Shown in pieces: positions 43,877-52,831 of a DNA stretch of 64,000 nucleotides. The DNA lies in the NCBI GenBank assembly GCA_020160915.1, contig JAIUPK010000004.1, forward strand, positions 310,001 through 374,000, given 5' to 3'. This DNA is from Actinomycetota bacterium. Its GTDB lineage: Bacteria > Actinomycetota > Actinomycetes > Actinomycetales > Microbacteriaceae. The first letter of the stretch is position 1; the number at the start of each line of letters is the position of its first letter. Position numbers and translations under genes: made by a program. The notes beneath the pieces are model-generated. The model was not told the DNA's origin. It ran no database searches and worked only from the letters and a program-made list of their open reading frames with translations.

Positions 43877-44583
43877 TACTCACGCGTGTACATCCGGGGC
43901 CGCCTGAGTCCATGGAACTGGATGCCGCATCCACGAGAGACCGCCTGCTCGACCTTTACCGTCCCGGGCCGTCGCCCACCGTGCGCCTCAACCTCGTGGC
44001 GAGCATCTCGGGCAGCGCGGCGGGGTCGGACGGCACCTCCGATACGCTGACCAGCCGGGTCGATCGGCGCATCCTGGGTGTCATCCGGGAACTCAGTGAC
44101 GTCGTGCTGATTGGCGCCGCCTCGGTCAGGGCCGAGGGCTATCAGGTGCCCCAGCGTGCCCGCCTTGCGGTGCTGACCGCGAGTGGCGATCTTGCGGGAC
44201 ACCGCATTCGTCCCGACCAGCGCGAGAGTGTGATCGTCCTCGCCCCCGCCGAAGCGCGCGAACGAGTGCTCGATTCGCTTCCCGGGGCCGAACTCATCAT
44301 CGTGCCCACCACTGGAGGGATGGTTGCGATGAACGATGTTGTCGACGCGCTGCACTGCGCCGGCTTCCTCTCGCTCGTCTGCGAGGGGGGACCGAGCCTC
44401 GCCGGTCAGCTCATCGCCGCGGGCTTGGTCGACGAACTCTGCCTCACCACGAGCCCTCAGCTCGGCGGGGTCACCCTCCCGATGCTGGCGGCCGGGTCGG
44501 CGTCTCGCGCCGCTACTCTGACGCAGCTGATCGTCGACGAGCGGGGCTACCTGTTCGCCCGGTGGGCGCTCCGAGATCGCTGA
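43873..44583 (+). CDS. RibD C-terminal-like reductase (pyrimidine reductase family)
   Basis: 236 residues from GTG 43873. DHFR-like fold: VRLNLVASISGSAAGSDGTSDTLTSRVDRRILGVIRELSDVVLIGAASVRAEGY, then ALHCAGFLSLVCEGGPSLAGQLIAAGLVDELCLTTSPQLGG. The nucleotide-binding GGPSL motif is intact. Could act on riboflavin intermediates or other pterin-like compounds; the exact substrate is unknown. Its 3' end overlaps the convergent hydrolase gene by 71 bp. Confidence 0.88.
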   Translation: MILTRVHPGPPESMELDAASTRDRLLDLYRPGPSPTVRLNLVASISGSAAGSDGTSDTLTSRVDRRILGVIRELSDVVLIGAASVRAEGYQVPQRARLAVLTASGDLAGHRIRPDQRESVIVLAPAEARERVLDSLPGAELIIVPTTGGMVAMNDVVDALHCAGFLSLVCEGGPSLAGQLIAAGLVDELCLTTSPQLGGVTLPMLAAGSASRAATLTQLIVDERGYLFARWALRDR

Positions 44584-45742
44584 GCCATGCTGTGATCGCC
44601 GAGTTCCAGCGCGCCGCGTCGTAGTTCCACAACCTCACATGCCGAGCGGTCATGAAGTGCTCGAACCTGACGATGTCGGGGCGCGCCTGGGCGAGTGCCG
44701 TTGACGCGGTCGCGGGCACGTAGCCGTCATCTTCGCTATGGAAGAGCAGGATCGGCTTGTCCAACTCGCCAGCGCGCGCGACGAGGTCGAGTCTACGAAG
44801 GTCGATCGGTTCACTCTGACCGGTGAGACGACCCGCCCAGCGATGGGACAGCAATTGCAGAACACCCCAGCGCAGCGGGGCCGGCAGGCGATTGACCTTG
44901 CCCTGGAAGTCCAAGGCAGTCACCCAGTCGACGACCGGCGATTCGAGGATGACGCCGCTCACCCGATCCGCCGAGGACGACCGCGTGAGTGCCTGAAGCA
45001 CCGTCGCTCCCCCCATCGACCATCCCATCAGCACCAGGTGTCGAGCACCGTGCTCGATCGCGTACCGCATGGCCGCGTCGACATCCCGCCACTCGGTGTC
45101 GCCGAGCCCATAGCGGTAGTCGCTGGTGCGCGGCGCGTCGCCGTCGTTGCGGTACGAGATGAGCAGCGAGGTGTAACCAGCTTCATGGAACACCGGAACG
45201 GCACGCAGCGTCTCGGGTCGGCTCACCGCGCGACCGTGCACCTGGATGACCCACCGATCGGTAGCCGCCGCCGAGGGAATGAGCCACGCCGGCGCCAGCC
45301 CCAGGTCGGTCGGCACCGCGACGTCGGAATAGGGAAGTCCCAGCTCGTCAGGAGACAGGTAGAACCAACTCCCCAGCCTGCCCCGCGTCGCTGACGCGAG
45401 GTCGCCGAAGTCGACCTGGAGCAGCTGTCGGGTGACGGTGTCGGTCGTGAACGACACGATCTCGCCGACCCGAGCATGGCCGGTGTCCTCCGAGAACCAC
45501 AGACCGTAACGGCCGGGTGTCATCGAATCGATCGTGGCGGAGAGGGTCACCGTGGAGTCGTCGACGGCGCGGATGCGTACGTCCTGCGCCCTCTTGGTGG
45601 GCGGGGTCAGGACTGTGCGAGCGAAGATCACGGCGACTGCCGCCGACGCGATGGCGCCCAGCGCGATGAGTCCCCCGGCACCGATGGCGATGCCTGCGAC
45701 AACCCGTGCGGCGACGGCATCCGGTTGCTGGCGACTGGACAA
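44513..45742 (-). CDS. Membrane-anchored alpha/beta hydrolase
   Basis: 409 residues. TTG 45742 has a GAGGGGG ribosome binding site 7 nt upstream. One membrane helix near 14-42, a beta-rich outer region of about 100 residues, then the hydrolase core: oxyanion HGRAVSR near 169-175, nucleophile Ser242 in MGWSMGG, Asp in LFHSEDDGYVP, and the His in TARHVRLWN. Likely an esterase or peptidase acting outside the membrane. Overlaps the reductase gene by 71 bp. Confidence 0.88.
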   Translation of the reverse strand: MSSRQQPDAVAARVVAGIAIGAGGLIALGAIASAAVAVIFARTVLTPPTKRAQDVRIRAVDDSTVTLSATIDSMTPGRYGLWFSEDTGHARVGEIVSFTTDTVTRQLLQVDFGDLASATRGRLGSWFYLSPDELGLPYSDVAVPTDLGLAPAWLIPSAAATDRWVIQVHGRAVSRPETLRAVPVFHEAGYTSLLISYRNDGDAPRTSDYRYGLGDTEWRDVDAAMRYAIEHGARHLVLMGWSMGGATVLQALTRSSSADRVSGVILESPVVDWVTALDFQGKVNRLPAPLRWGVLQLLSHRWAGRLTGQSEPIDLRRLDLVARAGELDKPILLFHSEDDGYVPATASTALAQARPDIVRFEHFMTARHVRLWNYDAARWNSAITAWLSDLGAPTGRTGSPARRRSAASE

Positions 45743-45806
45743 CCTGAACCCCCTCTGCTCGCCGCATCCAGCGGCGTGCCTCTGTGGAGAAACCCCGCGG
45801 TCAGCC

Positions 45807-45812
45807 TAGTGT
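45807..45812 (+). promoter_or_regulatory. Predicted leaderless promoter of the DUF3000 gene
   Basis: TAGTGT, 7 nt, then GTG 45820. Confidence 0.45.
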
Positions 45813-45819
45813 TTGGGAC

Positions 45820-46416
45820 GTGCCCGACACACCCGCAGGCCCCACCCCTCCAGCGGTATTCACCTCCGCCGTTGAGTCACTTCGCAGCGCCACCCTGCGC
45901 CCGGAGTTGACCGTGACCGAGATTCCGGCACCCGGAACCCTCGCACCGTGGTCGTTCGCCCTCGCAGCGGATGTCACGCCCGCCCGCCACGGCCGAGACT
46001 CCGAGCTGGGAACTGGGCGATTCGTTCTCCTGTACGACGCCAGTTCCCCCGACGCCTGGGGCGGTCCGTTCCGAGTCATCTGCTTCGCGCAGGCTCCGTT
46101 GGAGACCGAGATGGGTGTCGATCCCTTCATCGCCGAAGTGGCGTGGTCGTGGCTCGTTGACGCACTCGCCGACCGTGGCGCCGTCTACACGGCAGCCTCA
46201 GGAACGGCGACCCGCATACTGTCGACGGGCTTCGGTGAGTTGGAGGCACAGGGTCAGGGCGCGCAGATCGAACTCCGGGCATCCTGGAGTCCCTACGATC
46301 ACGACCTCGCCGCACATGTGGAAGGCTGGAGCGAACTGTTGTGCATGCTTGCCGGGCTTCCACCGGCAGTCGAGGGAGTGAGCCTGTTGTCAGCTCGCCG
46401 AGTGGGACGTGAATAG
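45820..46416 (+). CDS. DUF3000 protein
   Basis: 198 residues. A conserved actinobacterial family, usually next to RNase D and dxs. Begins VPDTPAGPTPPAVFTSAVESLRSATLRPELTVTEIPAPGTLAPWSFALAADV; middle segment GRFVLLYDASSPDAWGGPFRVICFAQAPLETEMGVDPFIAEVAWSWLVDAL is the best-conserved part. Soluble, function unknown. Its TAG overlaps the rnd GTG start by 8 bp. Confidence 0.88.
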   Translation: MPDTPAGPTPPAVFTSAVESLRSATLRPELTVTEIPAPGTLAPWSFALAADVTPARHGRDSELGTGRFVLLYDASSPDAWGGPFRVICFAQAPLETEMGVDPFIAEVAWSWLVDALADRGAVYTAASGTATRILSTGFGELEAQGQGAQIELRASWSPYDHDLAAHVEGWSELLCMLAGLPPAVEGVSLLSARRVGRE

Positions 46417-47662
46417 TCCCGACGAGGATGCCGCGCCCGAGCCGTCGGCGCCGCAGCAGGCCGAGCACGCGCAGGTGGACGTCATCGCCAGCCGCGACGA
46501 GTATCTCGAGGCGGTGCGAACCATCGCGGCGGGCACCGGACCGATCGCGATCGACGCCGAGCGGGCATCCGGGTATCGCTACTCGCAGCGCGCCTACCTG
46601 ATCCAGATCTTCCGGAGGGATGCCGGCACGTTCCTCTTCGATCCACCGGCGATCGGCGAGTTCACTGAGCTCAACGAGGTGATCGCGCACGAGGAGTGGA
46701 TCCTGCACGCGGCGAGCCAGGATCTCACCTGTCTGCGTGAGGTCGGACTGAACCCGACCAGGCTGTTCGACACTGAGCTGGCGGCCCGGCTTGCCGGTCT
46801 GGCGCGGGTGGGGCTCGGTGCCGTCGTCGAGGACCTTCTGGGCATCCACCTCGCCAAGGAGCACTCCGCGGCCGACTGGTCGACGAGACCGCTTCCCCAG
46901 GCATGGTTGGTCTATGCCGCACTCGACGTCGAGCTACTCGTCGACCTGCGCGAGGCTCTCGCTCGCGTGCTTGACGACGCGGGCAAGACTGACATCGCGG
47001 CCCAGGAGTTCTCGGCGGTGCTGGCAAAGGACTTCGTCATAGTGCGTTCGGAGCCGTGGCGCCGACTCGGGGGCGTTCACTCAATCCGAGGGGCCCGCAA
47101 CCTTGCGGTGGCCCGTGAGTTGTGGCTTGCCCGGGATGCCTACGCGCGCGAGATCGACACCGCTCCGGGCCGTCTGGTGCCCGACTCCGCTCTGGTCGCC
47201 GCCGCGCGAACGCTGCCGGAGACGAAGCGGGACCTCGCCGCGCTCAAGGAGTTCACGGGCAGGGCGAGCCGGTCGCAGATCGACCGCTGGTGGACCGCAA
47301 TCCAGGCGGGCCTGACCACCGAAGACCTTCCCGCGCTGCGAATGCCCGGAGAGTCGATCCCGCCGCCGAGGGTCTGGTCGGACAAGAATCCCGAGGCCGA
47401 CAAACGGCTCAAGCGTGCCCGCGCCGCGGTCACCGAGGTGGGGACCACCCTCTCGATCCCCGTCGAGAATCTGCTCACCCCCGAGCTGCTGCGACGCGTC
47501 GCGTGGACTCCCCCCGACCCCACCGACGCCCAGACGATCGGCGCTGCGCTCGAAGAATCCGGTGCGCGCCCCTGGCAGATTGACGCAACGGCACAGGTGA
47601 TCGCGAAAGCCTTTGTAGAGGCGGCCCAATCCCCCGAGGAGCCTCAGGACTCCGCTTCGTAG
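46409..47662 (+). CDS. rnd: Ribonuclease D-like 3'-5' exonuclease with HRDC domain
   Basis: 417 residues from GTG 46409. DEDDy nuclease: IAIDAERASGYRYSQRAYLIQI (DxE), LHAASQDLTCLREVGL (second Asp), and PQAWLVYAALDVELLVDLRE (Tyr and last Asp). HRDC-type helical domain follows around 210-300. Trims tRNA or rRNA 3' ends in E. coli. Overlaps DUF3000 by 8 bp; the two are conserved neighbours. Confidence 0.93.
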   Translation: MNSPDEDAAPEPSAPQQAEHAQVDVIASRDEYLEAVRTIAAGTGPIAIDAERASGYRYSQRAYLIQIFRRDAGTFLFDPPAIGEFTELNEVIAHEEWILHAASQDLTCLREVGLNPTRLFDTELAARLAGLARVGLGAVVEDLLGIHLAKEHSAADWSTRPLPQAWLVYAALDVELLVDLREALARVLDDAGKTDIAAQEFSAVLAKDFVIVRSEPWRRLGGVHSIRGARNLAVARELWLARDAYAREIDTAPGRLVPDSALVAAARTLPETKRDLAALKEFTGRASRSQIDRWWTAIQAGLTTEDLPALRMPGESIPPPRVWSDKNPEADKRLKRARAAVTEVGTTLSIPVENLLTPELLRRVAWTPPDPTDAQTIGAALEESGARPWQIDATAQVIAKAFVEAAQSPEEPQDSAS

Positions 47663-47699
47663 GAACAGTCAAAGGATTCACTGCCCTTTTTTGCCGCGC

Positions 47700-47721
47700 C
47701 TAGGATCGAGATCGAACCTAG
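47700..47721. promoter_or_regulatory. Imperfect 22-bp palindrome upstream of the thiolase gene
   Basis: CTAGGATCGAG and its opposite half match at 9 of 11 positions. It includes TAGGAT, a possible -10, and lies directly before the GGAGG ribosome binding site, so a bound dimer would block transcription. Regulator unknown; a fatty-acid regulator would fit the gene content. Confidence 0.45.
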
Positions 47722-47735
47722 AAAATGGAGGCACT

Positions 47736-48935
47736 GTGGCCGAGAGAGCTGAAGTCGTGTTCGTCGATGGCGTCCGAACCCCGTTCGGTCGGGCCGGCGA
47801 GAAGGGGATGTTCTGGAACACCCGCGCCGATGACCTCGTCGTCAAGGCGATGATCGGCCTCCTTGAGCGCAACCCCCAGATTCCGCAGGATCGCTATGAC
47901 GACGTCGCCATCGCGGCGACCACCCAGCAGGGCGACCAGGGCCTGACCCTCGGCCGTACGGCGGCGCTTCTGGCCGGACTGCCGAAGTCAGTACCCGGCT
48001 ACGCGATCGACCGGATGTGCGCAGGCGCCATGACCTCGGTGACGACCATCGCGGGCGCGATCGCCTTCGGCGCCTACGACATCGGCATCGCCGGTGGAGT
48101 CGAGCACATGGGTCGCCACCCGATGGGTTTCGGAGCCGACCCGAATCCGCGCTTCCTTGCTGAGAAGCTGGTCAGCGCCGACGCACTCAACATGGGGAAC
48201 ACGGCCGAGCGCATCCACGACCGCTTCCCGCAGTTGACCAAGGAGCGTGCCGACCGCTTCGCTCTCGCCAGCCAGCAGAAGGCTGCTGCCGCCTACGACA
48301 ACGGCAAGATCCAGCCCGACCTGATTCCTGTCGCGATCCGCAGTGAGGCGGGATGGGGGCTCGCCACCCGCGACGAGGCACTTCGCCCCGAGACGACGAT
48401 GGAGGGCCTCGCGGGGCTGAAGACCCCGTTCCGCCCGCACGGTCGAGTCACTGCCGGCAATGCGTCCGGTCTCAACGACGGCGCGACAGCGAGCATCCTG
48501 GCCAGCGCGGATGCCGCCAAGGAGTTCGGTCTGACCCCCAAGATGCGCATGGTGAGTTTCGCTTTCGCTGGGGTGGAGCCCGAGATCATGGGCATCGGTC
48601 CGGTTCCCTCGACCGAGAAGGCCCTGCGCAAGGCGGGCCTGACGATCGACGACATCGGCCTGTTCGAGCTCAATGAGGCCTTCGCAGTCCAGGTGCTCTC
48701 ACTGCTCGATCACTTCGGTATCGCCGACGACGACCCGCGAGTGAACCAGTGGGGCGGCGCGATCGCGATGGGGCACCCCCTCGCGTCATCCGGCGTGCGA
48801 CTCATGATCCAGCTCGCGGCGCAGTTCGCCGAGCGTCCCGACGTGCGCTACGGCCTCACGGCCATGTGCATCGGCCTGGGCCAGGGCGGCTCGGTCATCT
48901 GGGAGAACCCTCACTACACCGGAAAGAAGAAGTAG
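47736..48935 (+). CDS. fadA: Acetyl-CoA acyltransferase (thiolase)
   Basis: 399 residues from GTG 47736, GGAGG upstream. Final step of beta-oxidation. IDRMCAGAMTSV holds the nucleophile Cys, VTAGNASGLNDGATASIL is the family segment, GGAIAMGHPLASSGVRL the catalytic His, and LTAMCIGLGQGGSVIWEN the second Cys. Two base pairs before the multifunctional fadB-like gene, so the pair forms a beta-oxidation complex. Confidence 0.96.
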   Translation: MAERAEVVFVDGVRTPFGRAGEKGMFWNTRADDLVVKAMIGLLERNPQIPQDRYDDVAIAATTQQGDQGLTLGRTAALLAGLPKSVPGYAIDRMCAGAMTSVTTIAGAIAFGAYDIGIAGGVEHMGRHPMGFGADPNPRFLAEKLVSADALNMGNTAERIHDRFPQLTKERADRFALASQQKAAAAYDNGKIQPDLIPVAIRSEAGWGLATRDEALRPETTMEGLAGLKTPFRPHGRVTAGNASGLNDGATASILASADAAKEFGLTPKMRMVSFAFAGVEPEIMGIGPVPSTEKALRKAGLTIDDIGLFELNEAFAVQVLSLLDHFGIADDDPRVNQWGGAIAMGHPLASSGVRLMIQLAAQFAERPDVRYGLTAMCIGLGQGGSVIWENPHYTGKKK

Positions 48936-48937
48936 TC

Positions 48938-51076
48938 ATGGCGGCAGTCACTCCGGCGGAGCGTTTCGCTAAGCTCGCGGCCCTCGACCCCGACGAGGTC
49001 ATCACGCACTCGTTCGTACGGGACATCCCGATCTCGGGCGGAAAGACCCTTGCCCTGATCACGCTCGACAACGGCAAGGACCACACCCGGCCCAACACCC
49101 TCGGGCCGAACACCCTGCTGCGTTTCGCCGAGGTTCTCGACGAGCAGGCGGCGCGCGCGAAGAAGGGCGAGATCCACGGCGTCGCCGTCACTGGCAAGCC
49201 GTTCATCTTCGCGGCCGGGGCCGATCTCTCCAAGGTCAACGACATCCCGGACTACGAGACCGGCAAGCAGATGGCCCAGCTGGGCCACTGGTCGCTCGGC
49301 AAACTCGCCGAGCTCGGCGTGCCCTCGTTCGTGTTCACGAACGGGCTCGCGCTCGGCGGTGGCGTGGAGGTCGGCCTCAACGCCGACTACCGCACGATCG
49401 ACAGCTCCGCTGCCGCGTTCGCGCTGCCCGAGGTGTTCCTGGGCCTGATCCCCGGGTGGGGCGGCGCGTGGCTGCTGCCCAACCTCATCGGTATCGAGAA
49501 CGCGCTCGAGGTCATCATCTCGAACCCGCTCAAGAACAACCGGATGCTCAGCGCCCAGCAGGCCTTCGACCTCGGCATCGCCGACGCGATCTTCCCGCCC
49601 GCCAACTTCCTCGAGGACTCGATCAAGTGGGCCGACGCCGTGATCTCGGGCAAGACCAAGGTCAAGCGCAAGAACGAGCCGGGCAAGGTCGAACGGCTCG
49701 CAAAGTGGGATATCGCCGTCGGCATCGCGGAGAAGACCCTCGCGAGCCGCATCGGACGCGTCGCCCACTCCCCCTACAAGGCCCTCGAGCTCATCAAGGC
49801 CGCCAAGAACACCGACAAGAAGACGGGCTTCGCCGCCGAGGATGACGCCCTGGCCGACCTCGTGGCGGGCGACCAGTTCCGCGCCAGCATCTACGCCTTC
49901 AACCTGGTGCAGAAGCGCGCCAAGCGTCCTGCCGGGGCTCCCGACAAGGCTCTCGCGCGCCCGGTGACCAAGGTCGGCGTGATCGGCGCGGGCCTCATGG
50001 CTCGCCAGTTCGCGCTGCTCTTCGTGCGCCGCCTGCAGGTGCCGGTGGTCATCACCGACCTCGATCAGACGCGCGTCGACGAGGGCGTCGCCTACATCCA
50101 CAAGGAGATCGACGAGCTGCTCGGCAAGGGTCGTATCTCCGGCGACGAATCCAACCGCCTCAAGGCACTCGTCAGTGGAACCACCGACAAGTCCGACTTC
50201 GCCGACTGCGACTGGGTCATCGAGGCCATCTTCGAGGAGCTCGAGGCCAAGCAGGCCGTCTTCGCTGAGGTGGAGAAGTTCATCACGCCCGAGGCGATCC
50301 TCGCGACCAACACGTCGTCGCTGTCGGTCGAGCAGATCGGCGCGAAGTTGAAGAACCCCGAGCGGGTGGTCGGATTCCACTTCTTCAACCCGGTCGCCGT
50401 CATGCCTCTCATCGAGGTCGTGCGCACCCCGCACACCACCGATGAGGCCCTGGCCACAGCGATGGCGACGGCGGCGAAGCTGCGCAAGAACGCGGTCATC
50501 ACGAAGGACACCCCCGGGTTCGTCGTCAACCGCATCCTCGCCAAGGTGCTGGGCGAAGCCATGCACGCCGTCGACACCGGCACGCCGTTTGAGGTCGTCG
50601 AGGAGTCGACGCGGCCCTTCGGTCTGCCGATGACGCCGTTCGAGCTGCTCGAACTCGTGGGCCTCAAGGTCGGCGCGCACGTGCTCGACACCCACCACAA
50701 GGCGTTCCCCGATCGCTTCTTCGAGAGCGAGAACCTGCACAAGCTCGCCGAGTTGGGGCACATCTTCGAGCGCGACGCCAAGGGCAAGGTGAAGGGCATC
50801 GACAAGAAGGCCCTCGACATCGTCAAGGGCGGCACGACCCCCATGACCGCCCAGCAGCTCCAGATGCGGATCGAGGATGGCCTGGCCGACGAGATCCATC
50901 GCATGCTGGAGGACAAGGTCGTCGAGGCGGCCGAGGACATCGACCTCTGCCTCATCCTCGGCGCGGGCTACCCGTTCCAGATGGGTGGCGCAACGCCGTA
51001 CCTCGATCGCTCGGGAGCGTCCGAGCGCGCCTTCGGCGACACGTTCCACCACCCGCCGATCCGCGGGGTGAATTAG
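48938..51076 (+). CDS. fadB: Enoyl-CoA hydratase / 3-hydroxyacyl-CoA dehydrogenase fusion
   Basis: 712 residues from ATG 48938. N-terminal hydratase: AAGADLSKVNDIPDYETG (oxyanion loop) and GLALGGGVEVGLNADYRTID near 130-150, EVFLGLIPGWGGAWLLPNLIG (Glu). The dehydrogenase half starts near 345 (VGVIGAGLMARQFALLF, NAD turn), with VVGFHFFNPVAVMPLIEVV (His) and DTPGFVVNRIL. Partner of the upstream thiolase. Ends at the palindromic repeat pair that likely separates it from the convergent decarboxylase. Confidence 0.95.
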   Translation: MAAVTPAERFAKLAALDPDEVITHSFVRDIPISGGKTLALITLDNGKDHTRPNTLGPNTLLRFAEVLDEQAARAKKGEIHGVAVTGKPFIFAAGADLSKVNDIPDYETGKQMAQLGHWSLGKLAELGVPSFVFTNGLALGGGVEVGLNADYRTIDSSAAAFALPEVFLGLIPGWGGAWLLPNLIGIENALEVIISNPLKNNRMLSAQQAFDLGIADAIFPPANFLEDSIKWADAVISGKTKVKRKNEPGKVERLAKWDIAVGIAEKTLASRIGRVAHSPYKALELIKAAKNTDKKTGFAAEDDALADLVAGDQFRASIYAFNLVQKRAKRPAGAPDKALARPVTKVGVIGAGLMARQFALLFVRRLQVPVVITDLDQTRVDEGVAYIHKEIDELLGKGRISGDESNRLKALVSGTTDKSDFADCDWVIEAIFEELEAKQAVFAEVEKFITPEAILATNTSSLSVEQIGAKLKNPERVVGFHFFNPVAVMPLIEVVRTPHTTDEALATAMATAAKLRKNAVITKDTPGFVVNRILAKVLGEAMHAVDTGTPFEVVEESTRPFGLPMTPFELLELVGLKVGAHVLDTHHKAFPDRFFESENLHKLAELGHIFERDAKGKVKGIDKKALDIVKGGTTPMTAQQLQMRIEDGLADEIHRMLEDKVVEAAEDIDLCLILGAGYPFQMGGATPYLDRSGASERAFGDTFHHPPIRGVN

Positions 51077-51085
51077 GACAACGCT

Positions 51086-51118
51086 GGTTGAGTAGCGCCA
51101 GAGGCGCGTATCGAAACC
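51086..51118. repeat. Palindromic repeat, copy B
   Basis: GGTTGAGTAGCGCC ... GCGCGTATCGAAACC with inner GCGCC-AGA-GGCGC hairpin. Same arms and flanking CGCT as copy A at 3092-3127. With copy C it forms a larger inverted repeat in the 75-bp gap between fadB and the decarboxylase. Confidence 0.8.
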
Positions 51119-51125
51119 GCACGAA

Positions 51126-51158
51126 GGATTTCGATACGCGCTTCGCGCTACTCAATCA
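51126..51158. repeat. Palindromic repeat, copy C (inverted)
   Basis: Reverse orientation to copy B: GGATTTCGATACGCGC ... GCGCTACTCAATC with GCGCTTCGCGC inside. On the minus strand its GATTGAG arm provides the TGA stop of the decarboxylase gene (51154-51152). Confidence 0.8.
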
Positions 51159-52831
51159 GCCGCCATGCGAGCGTTCGCCGCTGCCGCGGCTTCGGCCACC
51201 TTCGTGAGAAGCGGTGGTACGTCGAGCGGGTCGACGACCGCCTCGATGAAGGTCAGGATGCCCGGCTCACCCTCGGCCGCCGCCAGCGCACCCGACAGCT
51301 CAGCCGCCGTCTCCACGCGCACCGACCGCACGGCGTCGGGGCTCGCACCGAACGCCCACGGCAGGTCGGCCCAGCGCCAGCGAGCGATGTCGTTGTAGCG
51401 GCGACCGGGGCCGTGGATGGCACGCTCGACCGTATAGCCGTCGTTGTTGACCACGAGGATGATGCCGGGGACGCGCATCCGGATGATCGAACCCAGCTCG
51501 GCAATGCTCAGCTGAGCCGCCCCGTCACCGATGACGAGAACCGGCCGCCGCTCGGGCGCGGCGAGTGCGCCGCCCAGTACCGCGGGCAGGGTGTAGCCGA
51601 TGGATGCCCAGAGCGGCTGCCCGATGAACAGCACGTCGTGAGGCATCCGGTGTGCTCCCAGCCCGTAGAACGCGGTTCCCTGGTCGGCGAAGACCAGATC
51701 CCCGGGCCGCAGCGCGTCGGTCACCACGTGCCAGAGGTCCGCCTGCGTGAGCGGATCGTGGGTGGGCACCGGCTCGACCGCGGGAGCGACTCCGGGTCCG
51801 CCGTGCCGCCGATGTCCTGCCCCGAGGATCCGGGTGAGCACGGCGAGACCGTCCCGCATCTCGATACCCGGGAAGGTCTGCCCCGCGACGGTCGCCGTGT
51901 GGGGAAGCAGATCCACCCGGTGCGCGTCATCCAGATGCTGGGTGAAGAAACCACTCGTCAGATCGGTGAAGTGCACGCCGACGGTGATGAGTCGCGCCGC
52001 TGACTCCACCGCGCGCTGCACTGCGGGCTCGCTCGCTGCGCCGATGTAGGTGCCGAGAAACCGTTCGTCGCTCTCGTCGATCACGCGCCGACCCCACAGG
52101 AGGCAGGCGAAGTCCAGATCGGCCGAACCGAGAAGCTCGTGCAGCTGCGACTCGGTGTGGCAGCGGTCCACGAGGATGTCTGCGAGCACGAGCGGCCTCG
52201 GCGCGTCGGCGAGCAGTGCCCGGGCGGCGGCCTCGAAGGCGCTCAGGGATGCGGCATCCGAGTCGGGAGGGTCGATCGCGAGCGGGCTGCTGGGTCGCGA
52301 GGCGGGCGCCTCGCCGACGTCCGTGGGCAGCGAGAGGTACCCAGGCTGAGAAGACTGCACAATCGCGGTGAGTACACGGTCGATCTCGGCCTCGGCGCCG
52401 ACCAGGGGCACCATGGACTGCGCGACGGTCACCTCGGCCGTCATGCGCAGCGTGTGGGCGAAATCCCCGTCGCCCAGGCTGTGGTGAGTGGCCCGCCCCG
52501 CCGACTGCACGAGCGTCGAGGGAGAGCCCACGAGATGCAGCAGTGGCACGTGCTCCGCGCAGGCGCCGGCGACCGCGTTGATGGCGCTCAGCTCCCCCAC
52601 TCCGAACGTCGTGCAGACCACACCGAGTCCGCGAAGGCGGGCGTATCCGTCAGCCGCATAGCCCGCACCCAGCTCGTTGGCCATGCCGACCCATTCGACG
52701 CGGGTGTCGTCATCGACGTGGTCGAGCAGGGCGAGCGTGAAATCGCCGGGGACTCCGAAGATGCGGTCGACGCCGAGCTCGGCGAGCCGGTCGAGCAGGT
52801 AGTCGCTGACCGTGTACCGCTCGGCGGTCAT
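51152..52831 (-). CDS. Thiamine-diphosphate 2-oxoacid decarboxylase (indolepyruvate/pyruvate decarboxylase family)
   Basis: 559 residues. Three-domain ThDP fold: N-terminal FGVPGDFTLALLDHV and catalytic Glu in MANELGAGYAADGYAR, the decarboxylase-specific His-His in RATHHSLGDGDF near 115, and cofactor motif GDGAAQLSIAELGSIIRMRVPGIILVVNNDGYTVE with Asp and Asn magnesium ligands. HH points to a pyruvate, phenylpyruvate or indolepyruvate decarboxylase rather than a lyase. Starts with ATGA overlap on dxs. The stop is inside a repeat element. Confidence 0.92.
   Translation of the reverse strand: MTAERYTVSDYLLDRLAELGVDRIFGVPGDFTLALLDHVDDDTRVEWVGMANELGAGYAADGYARLRGLGVVCTTFGVGELSAINAVAGACAEHVPLLHLVGSPSTLVQSAGRATHHSLGDGDFAHTLRMTAEVTVAQSMVPLVGAEAEIDRVLTAIVQSSQPGYLSLPTDVGEAPASRPSSPLAIDPPDSDAASLSAFEAAARALLADAPRPLVLADILVDRCHTESQLHELLGSADLDFACLLWGRRVIDESDERFLGTYIGAASEPAVQRAVESAARLITVGVHFTDLTSGFFTQHLDDAHRVDLLPHTATVAGQTFPGIEMRDGLAVLTRILGAGHRRHGGPGVAPAVEPVPTHDPLTQADLWHVVTDALRPGDLVFADQGTAFYGLGAHRMPHDVLFIGQPLWASIGYTLPAVLGGALAAPERRPVLVIGDGAAQLSIAELGSIIRMRVPGIILVVNNDGYTVERAIHGPGRRYNDIARWRWADLPWAFGASPDAVRSVRVETAAELSGALAAAEGEPGILTFIEAVVDPLDVPPLLTKVAEAAAAANARMAAD

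Noticed and set aside
48914-51052. 712-codon open frame opposite fadB
   Set aside because: Antisense shadow with low-complexity translation; the sense frame has full catalytic motifs.
51086-51158. Repeat pair as an insertion sequence
   Set aside because: No transposase gene or target duplication; the size and structure fit short non-coding palindromes.
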